Source: Microbacterium maritypicum
GTDB lineage: Bacteria > Actinomycetota > Actinomycetes > Actinomycetales > Microbacteriaceae
DNA: 64,000 nt
Reading direction: 5' to 3'
NCBI RefSeq assembly: GCF_041529975.1
Contig: NZ_CP168030.1
Span: 744,001-808,000 of the forward strand
The translations under genes were made by a program, and so were the position numbers. This document shows, one piece after another, positions 43,455 to 51,851 of this stretch (the stretch's first letter is position 1; every line of letters starts with the position of its first letter). The notes under the pieces were generated by a model that saw nothing but the letters and a program-made list of their open reading frames with translations, was not told the DNA's origin and did not search any database.

Positions 43455-44219
43455 ATGCCTCGTTCAATCCATGGCGGCCGACACGAACTCGGCCAGAACT
43501 TCCTCACCCATCGTCCGACCCTCGCCCGCATCACCGACCTCGTCGGGCGCACCTCGGGCTCGATCCTCGAGCTCGGGTGCGGTGACGGCGCACTCACCCG
43601 CTCGCTCGCAAGGTTGGAGCGACCCCTCGCGGCGATCGACGTCGATGAGCATCGGGTGCATCGTCTGCGAAAGGCGCTGCCCGGCGTGCGCATCGAGATA
43701 GCGGATGCGACTCGCCATCCGCTCGACGCGGAGGTCATCGTCGGCAACATCCCGTTCCATGTGACGACACCGATCCTCCGGCGACTGCTGTCCAGCGGCC
43801 GGTGGAGTCAGGCGGTGCTGCTGACGCAGTGGGAGGTGGCCCGCAAGCGGGCAGGTGTCGGCGGCGGCACCATGATGACCGCGCAGTCCGCGCCGTGGTT
43901 CGAGTTCTCTCTGGAGGGCCGCGTACCGGCCTGGGGGTTCTCACCGCAACCGAGCGTCGACGGTGGGGTGCTGGCCATCACCCGTCGCGGCTCACCGCTC
44001 GTCCCGGCATCCGACCGCCGGGAGTACGAGGCGTTCGTGCGGTCGATGTTCACGGGGCGAGGATCGAACCTGGCTGCGGTGCTGGCCACGGCGGCACGCA
44101 TCCCGATGTCCCGAGCGCGACGGTGTGTCGCGGCGGCGGGTGCCGACGACCGGCGTCTTCCCCGTGACCTGCGCCCGGAGCACTGGGCCGCGCTCTGGCG
44201 TCACGTCTCCCGCGGGTGA
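43455..44219 (+). CDS. erm: Erm family 23S rRNA (adenine-N6)-methyltransferase
   Basis: 254 residues: GRHELGQNFLTHRPT at the N-terminus, SAM motif I LELGCGDGALT, motif IV NIPFHVTTPILRRLL with the catalytic NIPF, and the basic C-terminal domain (RARRCVAAAGADDRRLPR). Erm enzymes methylate A2058 of 23S rRNA, giving macrolide-lincosamide-streptogramin B resistance. The closest relatives by motif are chromosomal actinobacterial Erm proteins. No ribosome site is visible before the ATG; an in-frame upstream TTG/ATG would lengthen it by ten residues. Confidence 0.93.
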   Translation: MPRSIHGGRHELGQNFLTHRPTLARITDLVGRTSGSILELGCGDGALTRSLARLERPLAAIDVDEHRVHRLRKALPGVRIEIADATRHPLDAEVIVGNIPFHVTTPILRRLLSSGRWSQAVLLTQWEVARKRAGVGGGTMMTAQSAPWFEFSLEGRVPAWGFSPQPSVDGGVLAITRRGSPLVPASDRREYEAFVRSMFTGRGSNLAAVLATAARIPMSRARRCVAAAGADDRRLPRDLRPEHWAALWRHVSRG

Positions 44220-44309
44220 GATGACCGGGCCGTCTCGCAGCCCCACCGGGCGACGGCCCGGCCTGCTCGTGATGAGCCCGACGTCGGAGCATCCGGGTAG
44301 CCTCGACGC

Positions 44310-44566
44310 ATGTCCGCTTTCGGAACGCTCGCGACTCCGGTCGGTGTCGTCGGCGTCGTCAGCGACGGCGTGGCGATCACCCGCGTCATGTGGCGGTCCG
44401 CTCCACCCGAGGGCAGCGCACTCCCGGCCGGCCCGACCGCCGATCCACTGCTCGCCGAGGCCCTCGCGCAACTCGCCGCCTACTTCGCGGGCACGCTGCG
44501 CCGCTTCGACGTTCCGGTCGACCTTGGTGTGCCGACCGTGGCGACCAGAGCAGTGCTCACGGTGAC
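44310..44566 (+). pseudogene. ogt: 5' half of a split ogt/MGMT gene
   Basis: The first 85 codons match the N-terminal domain and start of the catalytic domain of methylated-DNA-[protein]-cysteine S-methyltransferase (GTLATPVGVVGVV, DPLLAEALAQLAAYFAGTLRRFDVPVDLG, ATRAVLTV). The frame then leaves the family near 44566 and stops at 44621 after unrelated sequence. The missing half, with the active-site PCHRV, starts again near 46936. A TAGCCT box 6 nt before the ATG is still in place. Confidence 0.85.
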
Positions 44567-44910
44567 GGGGCGGAGGGCGCGGCTTGGCTGCACTCAGCCC
44601 AAGACCCCGAGGGCCCGGTGAAGGACGAACGTCTGCTCGACAAACTCCGTCGCGTGTTGGACGTCGCCTAGGGTGTGTCCGACAAAGGTCGACGTGTGCG
44701 GACGACTTGTGTGAGAGATCCCTCCGATGACCCCACATCTGAGGGCGAGCCAATCCGGAGCCGTCTCTGTCTCACCGACGTGCGCGTCGGTCCGCAATCG
44801 CTTGCGGCAGGAGACGCGGATTTGTGTCAGCAGCCACCGACAACAACGTCACGAGATAGAACACGTAGGTGCGCCCGCCTCTCTCGGTGGTTCGCTCGTA
44901 TGCTGGGGCG

Positions 44911-45390
44911 ATGACGGACCAGGTGATTTTGATGTGCGGTCCCGCGGGATCCGGCAAGTCCACCTACGCGAAAAGGCTCGAGCGCGCCGGCTATGTCCTG
45001 CTCTCGTTCGATGCCGAGGCTTGGAACCGCGGGTACCGAGTTCACCCGGTACCCGCGGACGCGATACAGTCCATCCACGATCACCTGCAGGCCCGCCTGA
45101 AGGAGCTCGTCACCCGCGGAGCCCGAGTCGTGGTCGATACCTCGTTCTGGTCCCGGGCCTCCCGCGATCGCTACCGGGATTTTCTCGCACCGCTCGGTGC
45201 GACCCCTACGGTCTACTACCTCGAAGTCCCGCACGACGTCCTCCTCGAACGACTCGCAACCAGGACTGATTCTGGTCCTAACGATGTCCTCGTTTCTCCA
45301 GCGCAAGCCGCTGCCTACATCGATGGCTTCCAGAGACCCACCCCTAATGAAGGCCCGATGCGTGTCTTCCGCCACCAGGTGGGCACCTAG
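44911..45390 (+). CDS. P-loop AAA kinase-like protein
   Basis: 159 residues: Walker A CGPAGSGKST near the N-terminus, an Asp-rich DTSFWSRASRDRYRD as a kinase-type switch region, and VYYLEVPHDVLLERLATR near the lid. It resembles small ATP-dependent kinases of the Zeta-toxin/PNK class but has no antitoxin partner. A TATGCT box 6 nt before the ATG suggests a leaderless start. Its end overlaps the convergent portal gene by 4 bp. It lies in the foreign insert. Confidence 0.75.
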   Translation: MTDQVILMCGPAGSGKSTYAKRLERAGYVLLSFDAEAWNRGYRVHPVPADAIQSIHDHLQARLKELVTRGARVVVDTSFWSRASRDRYRDFLAPLGATPTVYYLEVPHDVLLERLATRTDSGPNDVLVSPAQAAAYIDGFQRPTPNEGPMRVFRHQVGT

Positions 45391-46865
45391 GTGACGCCTG
45401 CGGGGTCGTCGCCCGTGAACGCCGCGGACTCCGGTACCGGGACACCGATCTCCTGCTGGATCAGTTCGACCTCCGCGTCGATATCGTCCTCATCCCAGCC
45501 GGGGTGAATGCTGCGGACGATCTCCTTGCGAGACGCAGCGCGTGCGGCGTCGAGCAGCTGCGCGGTGCGGGCGAGCCTCTCCGGGTCGGCCTGCGACACC
45601 GGGGCGAACTCGACGGCCGGCATCCGGGTCATGTCGCCGAGGTCAGCGCCGCCGAACACGGTCTTGTCGATCTCCAGCGCAGCGAGGGACCAACGTGCGA
45701 GAGCACCCTTCGCGTACAGGGCCTTCTTGTCGCGGGTGCGCTCGCTGTCGGACAGGTCCGCGTCGATCTCCGTGGCGGTGCGCTGGCCCTTCGCGGAGTC
45801 GAGGCCGAGGTGCGCTTCGGAGTAGCCGAGCGCGGACGCGAGTTCCTTCTTGAGGCCCTCGATCACGGCGAGGTGTTCTTCGACTCGGATCGCGAACTGC
45901 ACGATGCCCATCGCGCCGTTGCCGTCCGCTGCCTTCCCGAGCGTGCCGGAGACCGGCGTAAACACCTGCCGGTAGACGTCGAAGTTCGCACCTTCGCCGG
46001 GCTTCCCGGACAGGTCAAGCATCTCTTCGGGGACGATGAGGCGGCCCTGGCCGTTCTCCACGTCGCGCATCAGCGATGACCAGGTGAAGTCGACCTTGTC
46101 GAGGACGTCCTGTACGCCGTCGAGGTCGGAGCGGCCGAGGGATGCGAGTTCGCCGAGCTTGCGCCAGTCGCGCACCGGCGCCGCGTTCTTCAAGTAGGTG
46201 ACGGCGAGGTGTTTCGTGCCGGTGCCGATCGCAACCGTCTCCGGGAGGGCGCCCTCCCGGACGTTGAGGTCTGAAGCAGTGCGCATCCGGGCGTAATGCG
46301 CCGTCTCCTCGCGCGTGTCGATCTGCACCGGCACACCGAGGGCGCGGTCCGTGCCGCGGTACAGGGTGTACTCAATCGTCCCTGGCTTGTGCTCCTCGAT
46401 GAGGCGATAGACCTCGTTGCCGTCGTGGTACTCGGACCAGAGCGTCACGCCGGCGAGTCGCCCGTGACGGAACGTGGGGATCGCGGTATCCGCGGCGTAC
46501 GCTTTCGGGAAGACATGGTCGTGCACATCGGCATCCCAGGCAACAGCGAGGTACGAGCCACCGAGGGCGGCCGAGTACTCGCCAGCAAGAAGGAGTTCGG
46601 CGTGCGTTTCGTCGGCACCCGTGATGTCGTCGAGGCGGGTCTGCGCCGGGTGTGCCCACCGCTTCCGCGACGCCCGCGTGTCGCCCTCCTGTAGGGGGAC
46701 GTCGTCGGGCTTGCGGAACAGGATCTGCGGGGCCTCGCCGAACAGCAGATCAGCGGACAGAGTGCAGAGGTCGGCGGCGAGCGGCAGATGCATACGCATC
46801 CGCTTCTCTTCCTCGACGATCGGCTGGCCGAGGAACATCTTCGACAGGGAGCCGAGGTCGCAGCC
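45387..46865 (-). pseudogene. Phage portal protein (SPP1 gp6-like), 5' truncated
   Basis: About 490 residues match tailed-phage portal proteins: MFLGQPIVEEEKRMRMHLPL, ADLCTLSADLLFGEAP, a long central wing, a clip/stem helix (EEHLAVIEGLKKELASALGY, KGQRTATEIDADLSD) and a normal-looking C-terminus. The reading frame opens only at 46865, after an in-frame stop, so perhaps 40-60 N-terminal residues are missing. No terminase, protease or capsid gene is nearby, so it is a relic. Confidence 0.85.
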
Positions 46866-46935
46866 TCAGATGGATGAATTCCCGTGGGGGCAGATGTTCA
46901 CGGCGATCGCTGCGCTCGGTGGTGCGGCGATCGCC

Positions 46936-47187
46936 CTCCACGAGACGGTCGGGCACGGAGAGACGATCACCTACGGCGGGCTCGCCGCGCGCAGCGGCAC
47001 CGACGTCCCCGCCCGGGGGATCGGTTCGATCATGGGTGCGAACCCCGTCCCCCTGATCGTGCCCTGTCATCGGGTGGTGGCCGGCGACGGCCTCGGCGGA
47101 TACTCCGGCGGCGATGCGGGCCAGGGCCTCGAGACCAAGCGCTGGCTGCTGGAGCACGAGGGGTCTCTGCCGACCTCGCTGTTCTGA
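46936..47187 (+). pseudogene. ogt: 3' half of the split ogt/MGMT gene
   Basis: The catalytic domain resumes with LHETVGHGETITYGGLAARS and continues to the active-site VPCHRV (acceptor Cys), then GGYSGGDAG and TKRWLLEHEG to the natural stop. Put after the 5' half (RAVLTV + LHETVG), it restores a complete family member of about 168 residues, showing a once-intact gene. It has no start signal of its own. Confidence 0.85.
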
Positions 47188-47276
47188 ACAGCGGCGGCGG
47201 CATCCGTCATCCCGTCATCTCACCGACGAACACCCTGCGAGAATGGACGTGCCGAGTCCCGAGCCGAGGAGCCAAC

Positions 47277-48680
47277 GTGCAGTTCATCTCCACCCGCGGC
47301 GGCATGCAGCCGCAGTCGTTCAGCGAGACGCTGTTGGAGGGCCTCGCGCCCGACGGCGGACTGGCGGTGCCCGAGGTCATGCCGACCGTCGACGGCGAAA
47401 CGCTCGAGCGCTGGCGTGCGCTGACGTACCCGCAGCTGGCGACCGAGGTGCTCGGGCTGTTCGCGACCGACATCCCGCGCGCGGATCTCGCGCGGATGAC
47501 CGATGCGGCATACGCCGGCTTCCCCGACGGCGTCGTGCCGCTGCGGGCCATCGACGACGAGCTGACGCTCGTCGGACTCTCCGAGGGGCCGACGCTCGCG
47601 TTCAAGGACATGGCGATGCAGTTCCTCGGACAGGTGCTCGAGTACACGCTGGAGCGCAACGACGCCGTGCTCAACATCCTCGGCGCGACCTCGGGCGACA
47701 CCGGTTCTGCGGCCGAGCACGCCCTCCGCGGCAAGGAGCGCGTCGCGGTGTTCATGCTGTCGCCGCAGGGCCGCATGAGTGCGTTCCAGCGGGCGCAGAT
47801 GTTCTCTCTCGACGACGCGAACGTGCACAACATCGCGGTCGAGGGCGTCTTCGACGACTGCCAGAACCTCGTGAAGAAGCTCGCCGGCGATCTGGACTTC
47901 AAGCGCGCACAGCACCTGGGCGCGGTGAACTCGATCAACCTCGCGCGCATCACGGCGCAGACCGTCTACTACTTCTGGGCGTGGCTGCGGGCGACGGATG
48001 CCGGTGGCTGGACCGAGCTGTCCTTCACGGTGCCCTCCGGTAACTTCGGCAACATCCTCTCCGGCTTCTTCGCCAAGCAGATGGGTCTCCCGATCCGTCG
48101 CCTGGTACTCGCCGCGAACGAGAACAACGTCCTCGACGAGTTCTTCCGCTCCGGCGTCTACCGCCCGCGCAGCGCCGCTCAGACGCTCGCGACCTCGAGC
48201 CCCTCGATGGACATCTCCAAGGCGTCGAACCTCGAGCGGTTCATCTTCGAACTCGTCGGCCGTGACCCCGCCCGCGTCGTGGGGGCCTGGGACGACCTCG
48301 AGGCCCAGGGGTACTTCGACTTCTCGGCCGATCAGGAGCGCTTCCTCGAGGAGTTCGGCATCGTCAGCGGCACCTCGACGCACGCTGACCGGCTGGCGAC
48401 GATCCGCTCGGTGTACGAGACGACGGGTGAGGTCATCGACCCGCACACGGCCGACGGCGTCAAGGTCGCGCGCGAGTATGTCGAACCGGGTGTTCCGATG
48501 CTCGTGCTCGAGACGGCCAAGCCGGAGAAGTTCGCCGAGACGATCCACGAGGCCATCGGTGTCGAGCTCGGCTATGCGCCCGAGCTCCAGGAGATGCTCG
48601 ACGCTCCCCAGCACGTGACCGAGATGGGTGACGACGAGCACGCGCTGCGCGCCTTCATCGAGACGAACGCGCTGCACTGA
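47277..48680 (+). CDS. thrC: Threonine synthase
   Basis: 467 residues of the long (yeast/gamma-proteobacterial-like) ThrC class, converting O-phosphohomoserine to L-threonine. PLP lysine in GPTLAFKDMAMQF, phosphate loop GATSGDTGSAA, NSINLARI, VPSGNFGNILSG. Start set at the GTG with GAGGAG 8 nt upstream. No hom or thrB is adjacent. It runs in the same direction as the ogt 3' half. Confidence 0.96.
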   Translation: MQFISTRGGMQPQSFSETLLEGLAPDGGLAVPEVMPTVDGETLERWRALTYPQLATEVLGLFATDIPRADLARMTDAAYAGFPDGVVPLRAIDDELTLVGLSEGPTLAFKDMAMQFLGQVLEYTLERNDAVLNILGATSGDTGSAAEHALRGKERVAVFMLSPQGRMSAFQRAQMFSLDDANVHNIAVEGVFDDCQNLVKKLAGDLDFKRAQHLGAVNSINLARITAQTVYYFWAWLRATDAGGWTELSFTVPSGNFGNILSGFFAKQMGLPIRRLVLAANENNVLDEFFRSGVYRPRSAAQTLATSSPSMDISKASNLERFIFELVGRDPARVVGAWDDLEAQGYFDFSADQERFLEEFGIVSGTSTHADRLATIRSVYETTGEVIDPHTADGVKVAREYVEPGVPMLVLETAKPEKFAETIHEAIGVELGYAPELQEMLDAPQHVTEMGDDEHALRAFIETNALH

Positions 48681-48716
48681 TCTTCGCGGCGGTCGTCGAG
48701 GCCCCCAGTTCACGTC

Positions 48717-48755
48717 GAGACCCCCCTCGTGCCGCTGTCGGCAGGAGGGGGTTTC
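48717..48755 (+). terminator. Terminator after thrC
   Basis: GAGACCCCCCTC and GAGGGGGTTTC pair over about 10 bp (one mismatch, one bulge) around a 16-nt loop, 36 bp after the thrC stop, with a short T-rich tail. Confidence 0.65.
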
Positions 48756-48810
48756 GGTGTTTCCGGGGGTCTCCACGCGAGCTGTCGCGGGCGTGACGCA
48801 GAGCGGGTAC

Positions 48811-48853
48811 GTGCGATGCGCACATCCGGGTTCGATTCTCGTGCGATATGCAC
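48811..48853 (+). promoter_or_regulatory. Paired palindromic operators before the permease/DUF917 operon
   Basis: GTGCGATGCGCAC (48811-48823) and GTGCGATATGCAC (48841-48853) share GTGC-N5-GCAC and the flanking CAT. They are direct copies exactly 30 bp apart, about three helix turns, 70-110 bp before the first gene. The PucR-type protein at the end of the operon is the best candidate to bind them. A TACTGT -10-like box lies downstream at about 48880. Confidence 0.72.
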
Positions 48854-48924
48854 ATGTCGTGCGGTGTCCGAGCGTGGCTACTGTGGCGCACAACCCGTTC
48901 CCCTCCTCCTCCCGAAGGATCCTC

Positions 48925-50262
48925 ATGGCACGCACGGCGCACGCAGACGACTTCGCGCTCTCCCGGGTGACTCCCGAGGCCCGCAAATCCTGGTTCGGCA
49001 TCGCCGTGCAGCGATTCGGACAGGTCTCGGCCCTCTCTCAGTTCCTCCTCGGCGCGACCCTCGGCTACAGCATGACTTTCGGCGAGGCTGTCCTCGCCTT
49101 CCTCTTCGGCTCGCTCATCCTCGAGGTGATCATGTGCGTGGTCGGCTTCATCGGCCAGCGCGAGGGACTCAACACCGCCCTCCTCGCACGCTGGACCGGC
49201 TTCGGCGAGATCGGCGCCTCCCTCGTCGGGCTCGCGATCGGCATCAGCCTGATCGGCTGGTTCGGCATCCAGTCCGCCATCTCGGCGCAGTCGCTCGACG
49301 CCCTCATGCCCGGCGCTCTGCCGGTGTGGGCCTGGAGCCTCATCTTCGGCCTCGCGGTCACCGCGATCGTGGCCTTCGGCTTCGTCGGGATGCAGTGGCT
49401 CGCGAACATCACCGTGCCGCTGTTCCTCATCCTCGTCGGCTGGTCGGTCATCTCCGAGCTGAGCCGTCACGACATCGGCGAACTGCTCACAGGCCCCGCG
49501 CCCGGACCCACGATGAGCGTGTGGGCCGGAACCGGCATCGTCGCGGGTGGCCTCATCGTCGGCGCGATCATCACGGGCGACATGACCCGCTTCAACCGCT
49601 CGCGCGCCGACGTCATCAAGCAGACCGTGGTCGGCGTCTCCCTCGGCGAGTTCGTGATCGGCCTCGCCGGCGTGCTGCTGGCGCACGCCGCGGCCACGGG
49701 GGACATCGTCGCGATCGTCACCTCGTCGGTCGGCTTCATCGGCCTGTTCATCGTGCTCACCGGCACCCTGAAGATCAACGACTGGAACCTGTACTCCTCC
49801 ACACTGGGCCTGGTGAACTTCATCTCGACCGCGTTCGGGAAGAACCTGCACCGCGTCACCACGACCATCGTGCTGGGCGTCGTCGGATCCGTGCTCGCCG
49901 CGGTCGGCATCCTCGGACAGTTCACCGAGTTCCTGATCGTGCTGAGCGTCGCGTTCCCCCCGATCGCCGGCATCATGGTCGCCGAGTACTACATCGTGCG
50001 TCGCTGGCGTCCCGACCTCGACGCGACGCGCGACGAAGGCACCCTCCCGGCGACCGCCCCGCGCATCGTCCCTGCGACGATCGTCGTCTGGCTGGTCTCC
50101 GCGCTGGTCGGCTACTTCGTGACGTGGGGCATCCCGTCGCTTCTCAGCCTTTTCCTCTCGATGGCCCTCTACATCGTCGCGGGCAAGCTCGGCTGGGTGC
50201 GCGGCGTCGGCGTGGCCACCACACGGCAGGCCGCACCGGTCGAACAGACAGCAGCGGCCTGA
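48925..50262 (+). CDS. NCS1 family nucleobase/hydantoin permease
   Basis: 445 residues, twelve membrane segments, with NCS1 signatures SWFGIAVQRFGQVSALSQFLLGAT and ISLIGWFGIQ near the first segments and ITGDMTRFNRSRAD after the fifth or sixth. Known relatives carry cytosine, allantoin, uracil or hydantoins with H+ or Na+. The ATG has GAAGGA 6 nt upstream. As the first gene of the block it is the likely uptake step for the operon's substrate. Confidence 0.92.
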   Translation: MARTAHADDFALSRVTPEARKSWFGIAVQRFGQVSALSQFLLGATLGYSMTFGEAVLAFLFGSLILEVIMCVVGFIGQREGLNTALLARWTGFGEIGASLVGLAIGISLIGWFGIQSAISAQSLDALMPGALPVWAWSLIFGLAVTAIVAFGFVGMQWLANITVPLFLILVGWSVISELSRHDIGELLTGPAPGPTMSVWAGTGIVAGGLIVGAIITGDMTRFNRSRADVIKQTVVGVSLGEFVIGLAGVLLAHAAATGDIVAIVTSSVGFIGLFIVLTGTLKINDWNLYSSTLGLVNFISTAFGKNLHRVTTTIVLGVVGSVLAAVGILGQFTEFLIVLSVAFPPIAGIMVAEYYIVRRWRPDLDATRDEGTLPATAPRIVPATIVVWLVSALVGYFVTWGIPSLLSLFLSMALYIVAGKLGWVRGVGVATTRQAAPVEQTAAA

Positions 50263-50302
50263 ACCGCTACAGACAGACACCCCTCACAGGAAAGCGAGCA
50301 TC

Positions 50303-51850
50303 ATGCACATCGGCATCGACGTCGGCGGCACCAACACCGACGCAGTCCTCATGGACGGCACCCGCACCCTGGCGGGGGTGAAGCACTCGACCACCCCAGA
50401 CGTCACCAGCGGCATCATCCAGGCGATCGAGGACCTGCGGGCCGGACACTCGTTCGAGGGCGCCGACATCGATGCCGTCATGATCGGCACGACGCACTTC
50501 ATCAACGCGCTCGTGCAGGCGAGCCGTCTCGCACCGGTCGCGGCCCTCCGGCTCGGGCTGCCCGCCACCCGTGCGCTGCCGCCCCTGATCGATTGGCCCG
50601 AGGTGCTGGTCGAAGCGACCCAGGCCCGCAGCTACCTCGCGCACGGCGGCTACGAGTTCGACGGCCGACCGATCTCACCGCTCGACCCCGACGAGATCCG
50701 GGCGCACGCCGAGGACATGAAGGCGCACGGCATCCGCTCGGTCGCCATCTCCTCGGTGTTCAGCCCCGTGAACCACGACCTCGAGGTGCGGGCGGCCGAG
50801 ATCGTCGCGGAGGTGCTGGGGGCGGACGCCGCCATCTCGCTGTCGCACGAGATCGGACGCATCGGGCTTCTGGAGCGCGAGAACGCGACGATCATCAACG
50901 CCGCGCTGCGCGAACTCGCATCGGAGATCGTCGACGGGCTCACCTCGGCCGTTCGCGCCCAGGGCATCGAGGCGCCGATCTTCCTCAGCCAGAACGACGG
51001 CACGCTGATGGACGAGGAGTACGTGCGCCGCTACCCGGTCGCGACCTTCGCGTCCGGCCCGACCAACTCGATGCGCGGGGCAGCGGCCACCAGCGGCCTC
51101 GACGACTGCGCCGTGATCGACGTGGGCGGCACCACCGCCGACATCGGGTTGCTGATCAACGGCTTCCCACGCGAGACGGCGAACGAGGTCAAGGTCGCCG
51201 GCATCCGCACCAACTTCCGGATGCCCGATGTGCTCTCGCTCGGCATCGGCGGCGGCAGCATCGTCGACGAGGAGACGGCCGAGGTCGGCCCGGCTTCCGT
51301 CGGCTACAAGCTGACCACGGAGGCACTGGTCTTCGGCGGATCGACTCTGACCGCCACCGACATCGCCGTCGCGGCCGGTCGCGCGCAGGTCGGGGATGCG
51401 AGCAAGGTCGCGCACCTCGACCCGGCGTTCGTCGAGCGGGTGCTCGCGCGCATCGCCGAGCGCGTGTCCGAGGCCGTCGACCGCATGCGCACCTCGCCCG
51501 AGCCCATCGCGGTGGTCGCGGTCGGCGGCGGATCCATCCTGCTCCCCGACGAGCTGCCGCTGTTCGGCACGGTGCACCGGCCGGAGAACTACGCGGTCGC
51601 GAACGCCATCGGCGCCTCGATCGCACAGGTCGGCGGCGAGATCGACAAGGTCTACGCGATCGAACCCGGTCGCCGCGAGGAGACGCTCGCCGAGGTGCGG
51701 GCCGAGGCCGTCGACAAGGCCATCGCCGCCGGCGCCAAACCCTCGACCGTGTCGATCATCGACTTCGACGAGGTGCCCATCCCGTACCTCCCCGGCAACG
51801 CGACGCGCATCCGCGTGAAAGCCGTCGGCGACCTCGACATGGGAGCGTGA
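50303..51850 (+). CDS. Hydantoinase/oxoprolinase family protein (HyuA-like)
   Basis: 515 residues: the ASKHA-type start MHIGIDVGGTNTDAVLMDG, IGTTHFINALVQ, LLERENATIINAAL, ASGPTNSMRGAA and VIDVGGTTADIGLLING, so both hydantoinase A/oxoprolinase domains are here. In classic ATP-dependent hydantoinases this subunit needs HyuB; no HyuB is present, and three DUF917 proteins take its place in the operon. Ring opening or activation of a cyclic amide is likely, but the substrate is unknown. Confidence 0.88.
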   Translation: MHIGIDVGGTNTDAVLMDGTRTLAGVKHSTTPDVTSGIIQAIEDLRAGHSFEGADIDAVMIGTTHFINALVQASRLAPVAALRLGLPATRALPPLIDWPEVLVEATQARSYLAHGGYEFDGRPISPLDPDEIRAHAEDMKAHGIRSVAISSVFSPVNHDLEVRAAEIVAEVLGADAAISLSHEIGRIGLLERENATIINAALRELASEIVDGLTSAVRAQGIEAPIFLSQNDGTLMDEEYVRRYPVATFASGPTNSMRGAAATSGLDDCAVIDVGGTTADIGLLINGFPRETANEVKVAGIRTNFRMPDVLSLGIGGGSIVDEETAEVGPASVGYKLTTEALVFGGSTLTATDIAVAAGRAQVGDASKVAHLDPAFVERVLARIAERVSEAVDRMRTSPEPIAVVAVGGGSILLPDELPLFGTVHRPENYAVANAIGASIAQVGGEIDKVYAIEPGRREETLAEVRAEAVDKAIAAGAKPSTVSIIDFDEVPIPYLPGNATRIRVKAVGDLDMGA

Positions 51851-51851
51851 C

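Larger units (their letters stand above)
44567..46935. mobile_element. About 2.4-kb phage-derived insert splitting ogt
   Basis: The insert separates the two ogt halves. It holds, left to right: the end of a coding frame reading GPVKDERLLDKLRRVLDVA (stop at 44669, family unknown), 240 bp without a recognised gene (44672-44910), a P-loop kinase gene (+) and a portal gene (-) cut at its 5' end by the right border. The short stretch 46866-46935 reads FPWGQMFTAIAALGGAAIA and is also foreign to MGMT. No integrase or attachment site is seen. The borders are placed to within about 10-15 bp by where MGMT identity ends. Confidence 0.75.

Noticed and set aside
44911..45390. P-loop kinase as a Zeta-type toxin of a toxin-antitoxin pair
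   Set aside because: No antitoxin-like gene precedes it; the neighbour is a portal relic. Kept as a generic P-loop kinase.
44567..46935. Complete prophage or integrative element
   Set aside because: Only a truncated portal and one kinase; no integrase, terminase, capsid, tail or attachment repeats seen.
48681..48924. Third GTGC-type operator copy around 48855-48865
   Set aside because: GTGCGGTG lacks the GCAC half, so only two sites are claimed.
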